A stretch of 64,000 nucleotides of DNA from Natrinema amylolyticum (GTDB taxonomy: Archaea > Halobacteriota > Halobacteria > Halobacteriales > Natrialbaceae), in contig NZ_JAIWPJ010000001.1 of the NCBI RefSeq assembly GCF_020515625.1, positions 1,984,001 through 2,048,000 on the forward strand. Direction: 5' to 3'. The stretch's first letter is position 1, and every line of letters begins with the position of its first letter. This document shows, piece after piece, positions 17,094-25,110 of this stretch. Both the position numbers and the translations under genes were made by a program. The notes under the pieces are model-generated. The model saw nothing but the letters and a program-made list of their open reading frames with translations. It was not told the DNA's origin and did not search any database.

Positions 17094-17981
17094 TTATATG
17101 CCGTTGATAGACTCGTTCACCACGTAATAGACATCATACATATCCATCAATTGTTGTTTCACCATCGCGTCGTGCTTACCGAGGCCTCGAGTTTGGAACG
17201 GTTCGGGCGGTTCACAGCCCATCAGGAGATAGCAATCCCGGATCTGGTGCGCGAGATGCGAGGCGAGAAAGGTCTGAAACGAATCGAACACGTCCGTGTC
17301 GACGGGCATCAGTTCGATTCGGGCGTCGGGCTCGCGCTCTAACGGCTGGTCGTTCCAGTGAGTCTGTCTTGTCAGGCCATCACTGTGGAGATAATGGATG
17401 TCCGAGACGGCTTCGATCTCGTAGTTCGGCATCGACTCACGGGGGTCGGGGCCGTCACCAAGAATATCCTCGAGCGTATCGAGTGGGTCGCTTACATACT
17501 CGCAAAACTGCTCGAGGAGCGGCGGATCTGCGTCTGTCGGATCTGGCTCGAGCCAAACGTCTTTTCGATAAACGATGATGTCGTCGGGATCCGCATCGTC
17601 GAAGGGAAGATCGACGCTCGAGCCGTTTTGATGATTGCGGAGCTTTGCCTGAAGGTCCCCAAAGTAGTGGTCGATCATGACGTCAGGAAGCTCGAGCAAT
17701 GCCAAGATCGTTGCGAGGATTCGGTCTGGGTTCTCGTACGGCGTGAGGGTATCGTATCCTCGCTCGCGGTAGACGTGCCACTTGGCTAACCAGCGGGCTT
17801 GATTTCCATGCTCGGTTTCTTCTTTAGTTCGAAGTGTCGGGTCATCTGCGTAACCATCCTGTTGATGATAAACAATTTTCCAAGAGCCTTTTTCAAGGGA
17901 CAACTCGTGTAATATATCATTATTATCAGTTGCGTCAACCGCGATACCCTCATCGTTTTCGTTGACTATTGTCGATTCCAT
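17094..17981 (-). CDS. Partner protein C of DUF4157 cassette (unknown family, class 2)
   Basis: 295 residues, paralogue of partners A, B and D; function unknown. Conserved elements are IVYHQQDGYADDPTLRTKEET, RWLAKWHVYRERGYDT, NPDRILATILALLEL, SSVDLPFDDADPDD, YRKDVWLEPDP, EAVSDIHYLHSDG, LEREPDARIELMPVD and SHLAHQIRDCYLLMGCEPPEP. The central region matches partner D, so it forms class 2 with it. It starts 3 bp after the cassette C tail gene. A 67-bp gap separates its stop from the DUF4157-D start, the only noticeable spacer within the array. Base composition is less GC-rich than in the core genes nearby. Confidence 0.9.
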   Translation of the reverse strand: MESTIVNENDEGIAVDATDNNDILHELSLEKGSWKIVYHQQDGYADDPTLRTKEETEHGNQARWLAKWHVYRERGYDTLTPYENPDRILATILALLELPDVMIDHYFGDLQAKLRNHQNGSSVDLPFDDADPDDIIVYRKDVWLEPDPTDADPPLLEQFCEYVSDPLDTLEDILGDGPDPRESMPNYEIEAVSDIHYLHSDGLTRQTHWNDQPLEREPDARIELMPVDTDVFDSFQTFLASHLAHQIRDCYLLMGCEPPEPFQTRGLGKHDAMVKQQLMDMYDVYYVVNESINGI

Positions 17982-17984
17982 CGT

Positions 17985-18740
17985 TTAATTAGGTCGAGCA
18001 CCAGTTGGGTCTTCATTCGATTCAGGCGTCCAGTCTTTCACGACTTCATCGAGCAATTCTTCTCGGAGTTTTATCGCCCGTTCAACGATATCGCCGTCGA
18101 TCTTGCCCCAGTTTTCTTTAACGACGTTCCAAGTTAGCTGTCCCCCCTTGCCAAAGATTGGGGAAATACTCTTCAGGAGGCTAAATGCTGACTTTTCAGT
18201 CAAGGTTCCCAGGAGACCGGTTTCGACCCCGACATCCAACTTATCCCGCTGGTTCTCGGTGAGGGCAACCTGTTCTAACTCTTCGGACAGGCTCTCTTCG
18301 ATCCGTTTCTTTTGATCCTTTAACTCCGACTTGGATGGGAGATCCTTTTCGAGAATTTCTTTCGCCTCTTCGTGATCAATGAACTCATCAGTGACTTCTT
18401 TCGGGCCACTTATTCGTCCATCGTCAGTCACCGTTCCGCCACGAGCTTCGATTTCTTCCTCGAGAAGATCGTGTGCTGCATGCTCGTTCCGGAGTCGTTC
18501 CAAATCGGTCGATTGCTCGTTGAATTGCTCGATCGCACCCCGAAGATGGGAGATCCGGGCGTCGTTCTGGTCCTGCTGGAAGTCGCCGACACTGCCGTTT
18601 TGATTCTCGAGTTCGAACACCGATAAGGCGCTGAACATCTGGTTTTTGGGAACACACTGGACGTGGACCGTCGTCCTAGCCAGTCGCTGAATCCCTAGTT
18701 CACCGCCGTCTATCACGCACTGGGCAGTCGTGTCCTCCAT
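17985..18740 (-). CDS. Orphan effector tail C (DUF4157 lost)
   Basis: 251 residues. It begins MEDTTAQCVIDGGELGIQRL, which corresponds to the border region AEETAQRV-GGELGIQR of the full carriers. The disordered N-terminus and the DUF4157 domain are absent. VHVQCVPKNQMFSALSVFELE, FQQDQNDARISHL, LPSKSELKDQKKRIEESL and LTENQRDKLDVG match the tail of protein D. The rest is charged and helical, with coiled-coil character around residues 50-75 and 130-165. It lies 4 bp after partner B and 3 bp before partner C. It looks like an orphan tail cassette, as seen in Rhs and CDI loci. Confidence 0.88.
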   Translation of the reverse strand: MEDTTAQCVIDGGELGIQRLARTTVHVQCVPKNQMFSALSVFELENQNGSVGDFQQDQNDARISHLRGAIEQFNEQSTDLERLRNEHAAHDLLEEEIEARGGTVTDDGRISGPKEVTDEFIDHEEAKEILEKDLPSKSELKDQKKRIEESLSEELEQVALTENQRDKLDVGVETGLLGTLTEKSAFSLLKSISPIFGKGGQLTWNVVKENWGKIDGDIVERAIKLREELLDEVVKDWTPESNEDPTGARPN

Positions 18741-18744
18741 TCTC

Positions 18745-19716
18745 TCAGATGTCAGTCAGTCGGGTCGTGTCACGATGGTCTGGGTGTTCCAGCGCTTCCC
18801 AGTCGATCTCAGCGCGAGGGTCGTGGTAGCGCTGATAGAAGTCGTACTGTTCGTACAGCGTCGCGATTTGATGTTTTCCGAGGCCCGTGATCCTGAACGG
18901 TTTCGGTGGAACGACACCCATCTCGATGTAGCAATCCCGGATCTGACACCAGAGATTGTGAACGAGCTGGATCTGAAAGTCTGCGACTCCGTCCGGATCG
19001 AACGGCTTCACGTCGAAGCGAGCGTCCGGATCTCGATCGAGCGCGGGCTGGCCGTGGCGTTCGTGGTGGTACTGTCCGCTGGCATCGTCCCAGCGAACGT
19101 GAACGCCGGAGACCGCGTCAATTGTGAGATCGGACAGATCTGGAACGTCCCTGTCGGCTGGTGCCGCGTTGAGCAGTTGGGCGACGATCGATTCGATAGA
19201 CTGTACGGGCTCGTCAGGGAGTGCAGACGTCTCGAGTTCGTCACCGAGATCGGTCAGCGATTCCAGTGCGTCTTCCTTGAGACCGAGATAAATGTCCTGC
19301 TGGTAGCTGATATGGCCGGGAGCAGCGTCGTCAGGGAGTGGGACAGGACGATCAGCATTCCCGAAGTGACTCCGGACCTGGTCGTATAGGTCGCCGAAAT
19401 ACTCGGCGACAGTGTCTGGATCCAACTCGGCAACGGAAAGCGCGGCCGCGAGAATTCGGTCCGGATCTTGTCGCCATTCGATCGTGTCGTATCCCCGCTT
19501 GCGGTTCACGTAGTATCTGGCGTATCGGCGAGCCTGATTGACCGGCTCGTTCTCGTCGATTAGTGAGCGCTTCTCGAAGTCATCTGGATACCCGTCTTGA
19601 AGATGCCCATCTATTTTCCCATCATAGCAAACACCGATTTTGTGCTGGATAGAATTGTTATCGTAAATTTCGACACCAAATCCATCATCTGTTTCCTTCT
19701 TAATTGCTGCCTTCAT
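18745..19716 (-). CDS. Partner protein B of DUF4157 cassette (unknown family, class 1)
   Basis: 323 residues, unrecognised family shared with partners A, C and D. It has VNQARRYARYYVNRKRGYDT, QDPDRILAAALSVAEL, an acidic linker, ISYQQDIYLGLKEDALESL, a region with PADRDVPDLSDLTIDAVSGVHVRWDDASGQYH (given here only to mark positions about 185-215), DPDARFDVKPFDPD and LWCQIRDCYIEMGVVPPKPFR. The YQxDIYxGL block groups it with partner A. It starts 2 bp after the stop of the cassette B carrier remnant and ends 4 bp before the cassette C tail gene. Confidence 0.9.
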   Translation of the reverse strand: MKAAIKKETDDGFGVEIYDNNSIQHKIGVCYDGKIDGHLQDGYPDDFEKRSLIDENEPVNQARRYARYYVNRKRGYDTIEWRQDPDRILAAALSVAELDPDTVAEYFGDLYDQVRSHFGNADRPVPLPDDAAPGHISYQQDIYLGLKEDALESLTDLGDELETSALPDEPVQSIESIVAQLLNAAPADRDVPDLSDLTIDAVSGVHVRWDDASGQYHHERHGQPALDRDPDARFDVKPFDPDGVADFQIQLVHNLWCQIRDCYIEMGVVPPKPFRITGLGKHQIATLYEQYDFYQRYHDPRAEIDWEALEHPDHRDTTRLTDI

Positions 19717-19718
19717 AT

Positions 19719-20396
19719 TCAGAAGTCAGTCTTGTCAGTTTCTACTCCAGTGCCGTTTCCAATTAGATCCGCTGCCTGCTCGGCAATTGTCTTTACCCAA
19801 CTCTGAGGCGGTTCGCGCTGCTCAAGTTGGGCGATCAGATCACCTTCGGAAACGGAATTACTGCGTACTTGTGAGTCGATTTCGTCGGCTGCGGAGAGCG
19901 TTGCGCTCGTGACGGCGTTGGTCTTCGCGGCCGCGAGACCCGCCTTCTTGAAGACGCTGACCCAATCGATCTCCTGTGCTCCGGAGACGACACGTTCGAG
20001 CAGTGTCTGCGGGTCGGCAATGTCATCGAGCGCGTTCGCAGTCTCGTCAGCACTGGGTTTCCCGGTGAAGACTTCTCGCCGCGAATATTTGTCTTGCCGC
20101 TGGACATGGATCTCGGTCTGTCCTAACCGTTGAATCCCCAACTCACCACCCTCCATCACCCGTTGGGCAGTCTCCTCTGCCTTCCGTTCTAACTGCGGAT
20201 CCGGATCGATCTCGAGGCCGAGATCCTCCTGGGGCAGCATCGACACTGCACCCCTAGTCTGCTGGCGCACGTGGGCGAGGACGTGCTGGCCCTCCGGTGA
20301 AGACGGATCGTACTCGCCTGAGTTGAACACGACGTGATTCCCGACAGTGAACGCTCGAGCAGCGAGATCCTGAGAGGCAGTGGTATCCACGACCAT
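19719..20396 (-). CDS. Truncated DUF4157 effector B, HExxH deleted
   Basis: 225 residues from ATG 20396, which overlaps the partner A stop by one base (TGATG). The N-terminus joins at ARAFTVGNHVVFNSGEYDP, so the disordered region and first part of DUF4157 are missing. Where proteins A and D read HVLAHELAHVRQQ, this one reads HVLAHVRQQ: a 12-bp in-frame deletion removes the zinc motif. The border motif GELGIQRLGQTEIHVQR ends at residue 100, and the tail (101-225) is related to that of protein A (class 1), ending PPQSWVKTIAEQA...GNGTGVETD. The carrier is presumably inactive as a metalloprotease-like domain. Confidence 0.85.
   Translation of the reverse strand: MVVDTTASQDLAARAFTVGNHVVFNSGEYDPSSPEGQHVLAHVRQQTRGAVSMLPQEDLGLEIDPDPQLERKAEETAQRVMEGGELGIQRLGQTEIHVQRQDKYSRREVFTGKPSADETANALDDIADPQTLLERVVSGAQEIDWVSVFKKAGLAAAKTNAVTSATLSAADEIDSQVRSNSVSEGDLIAQLEQREPPQSWVKTIAEQAADLIGNGTGVETDKTDF
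20188..20246. repeat. 59-bp tract identical to 16191-16249
   Basis: Second copy of the shared tract, located in the cassette B remnant between the deletion site and the border motif. Confidence 0.8.
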
Positions 20397-21412
20397 CACG
20401 ACTCGATTTCGGCTGGACCCAGAGACGTATCGTAGGCGTTGTCGGGCGTGTATTCCTCGTACCACGTCGAGATCTCAGCGGTCGGATCGTGGTACCGGTC
20501 GTAGAAATCGTAGTGCTCGTACCTGGTACCAGCGCCGTGGTGGCCCGCGCCGAGCAGGCGGAACGGTTCGGGTGGCGCGATGCCCATCCCCAAATAACAG
20601 TCTCGAACCTGGCAGAGGAGGTGCCGCGCGATCTGATACTTGAGTTCGACTATCGAGTCGGGATCGAATTCGAAGATTTCGATGCGGGCATCGGGCTCGC
20701 GTTCGATATCGGGCTGGTCTCCCCATTGGGTGTGATACTGGCCGGCTATGTCGTCCCAATGAACATGCAAGCCAGAGACGGCCTCGAGAAGAAGACCCTC
20801 GGGAAGGCTCGGAACGTCTGCTGGGTGCTTTCCGGTTATATCCACGAGCACCTCCGAGAGGGCAGCGTCGTCTGGTCGCGCCGCTGTCGGGTCAATCGCA
20901 CGCTCAAGTTCCGCCATCACGTCGCCGTTCCCGAGCAAATCGCCCACGAGCGATCCCAGTGCCTGATCTTCCAACCCAACGTAGATGTCTTTCTGATAGA
21001 CCGCATCCGCGGGCTGGATTTCGTCGGGGACGCTCACAGCCGGCTCGGCGTCACCGTGAATGTGGTCGAACTGTTGGGCGTAATCGCCGAGGTACTCCTC
21101 CGCAGCCTCCGCTGTCAGCGGTGCAATCGCCATCGCAGCGGCCGTGATCCGATTGGGGTTTCGCCGCCACTCGAGCGTCTCGTACCCACGTTCGCGATAC
21201 ACCCAGTACTTCGAAAAGCGCCGGGCCTGATTGACGTGCTCGTTGCCCGCGACCGTCCGTTCGTCGGGGTCATCCGGGTAGCCATCTTGATCATGATACG
21301 CGATTTCACCAGATACTTTCTCGATCGTGATATCGTGCTCTGTTTCCGAGTTGTCAGTGATATACACCTTTACGTAGTTATCGTCTTCGCCCTCGATTTC
21401 TCCATCCATCAT
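20396..21412 (-). CDS. Partner protein A of DUF4157 cassette (unknown family, class 1)
   Basis: 338 residues, the longest of the four paralogues; family not recognised. Conserved blocks are GEIAYHDQDGYPDDPDERT, VNQARRFSKYWVYRERGYET, NPNRITAAAMAIAPL, YQKDIYVGLEDQALGSL, LEAVSGLHVHWDD, IEREPDARIEIFEFDPDS and RHLLCQVRDCYLGMGIAPPEP. It has a ~25-residue insertion relative to partner B around residues 175-200. Its ATG overlaps the stop of the DUF4157-A gene (ATGA), so the two are translationally coupled. No signal peptide or membrane segment is visible. It could be an adaptor, chaperone or immunity protein. Confidence 0.9.
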   Translation of the reverse strand: MMDGEIEGEDDNYVKVYITDNSETEHDITIEKVSGEIAYHDQDGYPDDPDERTVAGNEHVNQARRFSKYWVYRERGYETLEWRRNPNRITAAAMAIAPLTAEAAEEYLGDYAQQFDHIHGDAEPAVSVPDEIQPADAVYQKDIYVGLEDQALGSLVGDLLGNGDVMAELERAIDPTAARPDDAALSEVLVDITGKHPADVPSLPEGLLLEAVSGLHVHWDDIAGQYHTQWGDQPDIEREPDARIEIFEFDPDSIVELKYQIARHLLCQVRDCYLGMGIAPPEPFRLLGAGHHGAGTRYEHYDFYDRYHDPTAEISTWYEEYTPDNAYDTSLGPAEIES

Positions 21413-22557
21413 TCGGTGCCTCCATTGTAGGGATCAGTACCCGAACCAGTCGCATTGGTCGCAGCTTTAACGGCTTCTTCTCGGAATTTCTCGGTCCACT
21501 CAGATGGCGGGGCGAAGTCGCCGAGGTCGCTGATCCATTCGCTGGGGAACCGTGCGTCCTGAAGTTTGTCCTGAAACGACGGTCCTTCGGCATTTTTCTT
21601 CGCATTGTATGCGGCGATGATTTCGTTGGGAATGAATCGTTTCAGGAATTCTTCGCCCATCGCTTTGGCCATCTCTCCGGCGACCTCGAAATCCTCGTCG
21701 AAGGCGACGGTATCTGTCACCTGCCCCTCCTGACTGGTACTCGGTCTCGGACCGAACATCGACGTACGCTGTACATGTACCTCCGTCTTCCCCAGCCGCT
21801 GAAGCCCCAATTCGCCGCCCTGCATCACCTGTTGGGCGGTCTCCTCGGCCTCCCGCTCCAACTGCGGATCCGGATCGATCTCGAGCCCCAAATTCTCCTG
21901 TGGAAGCATCGACACCGCACCGCCAGTCTGTTGACGAACGTGCGCTAACTCATGGGCTAATACGTGCTGACCTTCCGGCGACGATGGGTCGTACTCGCCG
22001 GAATTAAACGCGACGTGATTCCCGACCGTGAACGCTCGAGCGTTGATCTGTTCACATGCCTGCGCAGCTTTTGGCCCAGTGTGAATCCGCACGTCACCGA
22101 GCGAATCACCCATCCGGTCTTCCACCGCTCGCTGGATGGACGTATCCAGTAAGCGACCGGACGAGGAGATTACGTCTCGCACTGAATCGGGAACCTGCGT
22201 TTCACCAGCGGGGCAGGTATCTCGGGCAGCCGCCGTACTCCGCTGGAGCGACATCGGTGCGCTCTGGCTAGCTTCTCGGCGCTCACCGTGAGGTCGATCG
22301 CTACTCGTCGGACCGGCAGTCGGTCCGTCGTCCTCTTTCACCCGCTGGAGTAGGTCCGCCGCCGAACTCATTGCACCCATCGATATTGGGGTAGTGGTCG
22401 GCTCTGCCGATGCCGTCTCGGTAGCGTCCATTCGTTGAACCGACGCACCTGAAGGACCCAATGGTCCCGTCTTCTGATCGATATTGTGAGTGTGTGACGA
22501 CCGGTCCGATTCGACCTCGTCGTCGGAGTTCCCCACTCGAGAGGAGTATCGTCCCAT
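21409..22557 (-). CDS. DUF4157 polymorphic effector-like protein A
   Basis: 382 residues, first gene of the leftward array. It starts MGRYSSRVGNSDDE, as protein D does; an upstream ATG at 22605 is less likely because the extra residues are not shared. The disordered N-terminus holds one LLQRVKEDDG repeat. DUF4157 covers about residues 135-240 with QRAVEDRMGDSLGDVRIHTG and HELAH at 202-206. The border motif GELGLQRLGKTEVHVQR ends at 264. The 118-residue tail ends PPSEWTEKFREEAVKAATNATG and is related to tail B. Soluble, no signal peptide, consistent with loading into an injection particle rather than Sec or Tat export. Confidence 0.9.
   Translation of the reverse strand: MGRYSSRVGNSDDEVESDRSSHTHNIDQKTGPLGPSGASVQRMDATETASAEPTTTPISMGAMSSAADLLQRVKEDDGPTAGPTSSDRPHGERREASQSAPMSLQRSTAAARDTCPAGETQVPDSVRDVISSSGRLLDTSIQRAVEDRMGDSLGDVRIHTGPKAAQACEQINARAFTVGNHVAFNSGEYDPSSPEGQHVLAHELAHVRQQTGGAVSMLPQENLGLEIDPDPQLEREAEETAQQVMQGGELGLQRLGKTEVHVQRTSMFGPRPSTSQEGQVTDTVAFDEDFEVAGEMAKAMGEEFLKRFIPNEIIAAYNAKKNAEGPSFQDKLQDARFPSEWISDLGDFAPPSEWTEKFREEAVKAATNATGSGTDPYNGGTE
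21962..22035. repeat. 74-bp tract identical to 16296-16369
   Basis: Second copy of the long identical tract, in the DUF4157-A gene. Confidence 0.8.
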
Positions 22558-22662
22558 CGTTCTGATTGTCGGTACTTTCGTCGCCTCGGTAATAGTATTT
22601 ACCATTTATTTGTCTAGTAAATTTTATCCCTCTATACCGTCTTACATCAAATACTCCCCCGG
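22558..22662. promoter_or_regulatory. Divergent AT-rich promoter of the effector array and ATPase
   Basis: These 105 bp separate the start of the leftward array from the rightward ATPase gene. TCTATACC (22631-22638) lies about 28 bp before the ATPase ATG and suits a leaderless message. Leftwards, AAATAAATG and GGATAAAATTT tracts (about 22606-22629) can serve the DUF4157-A gene. Shared control of both arms is likely from the layout. Confidence 0.6.
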
Positions 22663-25110
22663 ATGTCCTACGCGAATACACGCGCTCATCTCAGAGCTGA
22701 ACTCGAGCGGATCGAATCATTGGTCCGAGCGTACGACGCGACCACCGAAACGGTCCCTGCGAACGACGATGCGGCTACTGTTGCGGAAGTCGAGTTGGCA
22801 CACAACCCCGCTCAGCTATCGGTCGGGGTCCCGACCGACGCCGCAGACCGTCTCGCCGATCGTACGGCTACGATCGACCGTCGCTGTGCAGAGACGCCCG
22901 CGGAGACGTCGCTGCGAGTGACCGTTCTGGCGGACCGATTCGACCTCTCTCGTGCTCATCTCGACGTGTTTCTACTCGCACTCGCGCCCGAAATCGACGC
23001 TACCTACCAGCGGCTCTTCCGCGAGCTACACGACAATATTGAGATTACCCATCCTACTGTCGAGTTAGTCGCCGACCTATTCTCTCAAACGAGCGATCAA
23101 CAATTCGCTGCTACCGCACTCGTCGGTCCCAGTTCCCCCCTTCGCCAGCACGATCTAGTGACCCTCTCAGAACCCGTCGGTAACAGTCGATCGCACCAGC
23201 ACCGCCTCGTGACCGTCGATCAGCGGCTGGTATCGTATCTCGAGGGCCACGTCGACCTCGACCCCGCGCTCGAGCACGTGGCTACCCTCTCCACGCCCGA
23301 TCAAACCCTCGAGGACATCCCGCTCGAGTCGGTCCTCCGCAATCGGCTCGAGCGCGTCGACGCTGACTCGAGCGGCCGCTACTACTTCCACGGGCCGGAC
23401 GACGACGAACGCGAGGCCGCGATCGACGCGCTTGCGGACGATCGATTGCTCCGCGCCTCGTTGCCGGCCGTGCTCGAGGCCGACGCCGTCGATCGCCTCC
23501 ACCGGGAAGCGCTCTTACAGGACTGTCCGGTGCACCTCACCGACGCCGACGTGCTCGGCGAGCGCGAGAGCGACCGCACGCTCGAGGAGATTTTCGATCG
23601 GTTTTCCGACCTCCACTGCGACCTGTTCGTGACCGGGACCGAGGCGTGGCGACCGACGGGGACGACCGTCGGTATCGACGCCGTCCTCGAGTTTCCCCGT
23701 CCCTCGATCGAGACGCGACGGGCGTTCTGGGAGGAGCGAGCGGACGAGCTCCCAGCGGACCTCGAGCCGGCGGTGCTCGCGGGCACGTTCGAACTCACGC
23801 GGGGGCAACTCGAGGCGGCGCTGGCGACGGCGCGGTCGCTGGCGAGCGGCGACGACCTCACGGCCGACGATATCTACGAGGGCTGTCGCGCCCAGTCGGC
23901 CGGCGGGCTGGGCGAACTCGCCCAGCGGATCGAGCCCGCCAGCGACTGGGACGACATCCAGCTCCGGGAGAAGACAGACCGCCAGCTCCGGCTGATCCGA
24001 GACCACATCGCGAACCGGGCCCGCGTCTACAGGGAGTGGGGCTTCGCCGAGGAGTTCGCCCGCGGGACCGGCGTCGTCGCCCTCTTCAAGGGGAAGTCGG
24101 GGACTGGCAAGACGATGGCCGCGGAGGTGCTGGCCGACGACGTCGGGATGGCCCTCTACAAGATCGACCTCTCCTCGGTCGTCTCGAAGTACATCGGCGA
24201 GACCGAGGAGAATTTGGAGCGAATCTTTCGGGCGGCGAACCACTCCAACGCCATCCTGCTGTTCGACGAGGCCGACTCGATCTTCGGCGACCGCGCGGAG
24301 GTGTCCGACGCGACCGACCGCTACGCCAACGTCGAGGTCAACTACCTCCTCCAGCGCATCGAGAGCTACGACGGCGTCGTCGTGCTCACCACCAACCACG
24401 CGTCGAACATCGACTCCGCGTTCGAGCGCCGGATCGACCACACGGTGACGTTCACGCGCCCGAAGGGACCCGTCCGCAAGGAGATCTGGGCGGGCGTCTT
24501 TCCCGACGACGCGCCGCTCGGCGACCTCGACTACGAGTTCCTCTCGTCGCTGGATCTCACCGGCGGCCAGATCAGGAAGATCGGCCAGACGGCCGCGATC
24601 CTCGCGGCCGGCGACGACCGGCGAATCGAGATGCGCCACGTCGTCCGCGCGCTCGAGCAGGAGTTCGGCGCGCGGGGACAGCTCCTGCGCTCGATCGACT
24701 TCGGCGAGTACCGTCGCCACCTCCGGAGCGTGGACGACGATCAGGCGGGGGCCGACGAGCAGTCGGCCGCCGAGGAGGCGGTCGGTCGCTCGCCGGAGGC
24801 CGTCGTTCGCCGGTTTTTCGAACTACTAGACGCCGGCGAGGGCGAGCGCGCCCGCGAGCTGTATCACTCCCGGACCCTCGCCGAGGAGTTCTCGCGGAAG
24901 GAGGTAGCGATGATCGCCCACGGCGACTTCTCGATCGTCGGCGAGATCGACCGCGCTCGGGACGATCACGACCGCGTCGTCCTCGAGTTCGATCGCGAAC
25001 TGAACGGCGAGCGAACGCCCCGATCCTACAAGTTGCGCCCGGACGACGACGCCTGGCGGATCTTCAACGTCGAGCGCGTCCGCGAAAACGACGTCGTAGT
25101 GGATCGGTGA
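22663..25110 (+). CDS. AAA+ ATPase of the eCIS-associated type with NTF2-like tail
   Basis: 815 residues. The N-terminal region has LADRFDLSRAHLDVFLLALAP, the helical domain typical of ATPases coded beside DUF4157 and contractile-injection genes. The AAA+ module holds Walker A GKSGTGKT (477-484), the pore-loop region SSVVSKYIGETEENL, Walker B ILLFDEADSIFGDR (DE at 535-536) and FERRIDHTVTF with the arginine finger. From about 707 on, SPEAVVRRFFELLDAGEGERA begins an added SnoaL/NTF2-like domain ending FNVERVRENDV. The first ~600 bp are less GC-rich than the rest. Such ATPases are thought to assist effector loading or particle assembly; that role is inferred here. Confidence 0.9.
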   Translation: MSYANTRAHLRAELERIESLVRAYDATTETVPANDDAATVAEVELAHNPAQLSVGVPTDAADRLADRTATIDRRCAETPAETSLRVTVLADRFDLSRAHLDVFLLALAPEIDATYQRLFRELHDNIEITHPTVELVADLFSQTSDQQFAATALVGPSSPLRQHDLVTLSEPVGNSRSHQHRLVTVDQRLVSYLEGHVDLDPALEHVATLSTPDQTLEDIPLESVLRNRLERVDADSSGRYYFHGPDDDEREAAIDALADDRLLRASLPAVLEADAVDRLHREALLQDCPVHLTDADVLGERESDRTLEEIFDRFSDLHCDLFVTGTEAWRPTGTTVGIDAVLEFPRPSIETRRAFWEERADELPADLEPAVLAGTFELTRGQLEAALATARSLASGDDLTADDIYEGCRAQSAGGLGELAQRIEPASDWDDIQLREKTDRQLRLIRDHIANRARVYREWGFAEEFARGTGVVALFKGKSGTGKTMAAEVLADDVGMALYKIDLSSVVSKYIGETEENLERIFRAANHSNAILLFDEADSIFGDRAEVSDATDRYANVEVNYLLQRIESYDGVVVLTTNHASNIDSAFERRIDHTVTFTRPKGPVRKEIWAGVFPDDAPLGDLDYEFLSSLDLTGGQIRKIGQTAAILAAGDDRRIEMRHVVRALEQEFGARGQLLRSIDFGEYRRHLRSVDDDQAGADEQSAAEEAVGRSPEAVVRRFFELLDAGEGERARELYHSRTLAEEFSRKEVAMIAHGDFSIVGEIDRARDDHDRVVLEFDRELNGERTPRSYKLRPDDDAWRIFNVERVRENDVVVDR

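Noticed and set aside
20396-20465. Longer start for carrier B at 20465
   Set aside because: It would overlap partner A by 70 bp and add non-homologous basic residues; ATG 20396 gives the TGATG junction.
14550-21412. Firm naming of the partner proteins as immunity proteins
   Set aside because: Pairing and co-variation fit immunity, chaperone and adaptor equally; no known immunity fold is visible.
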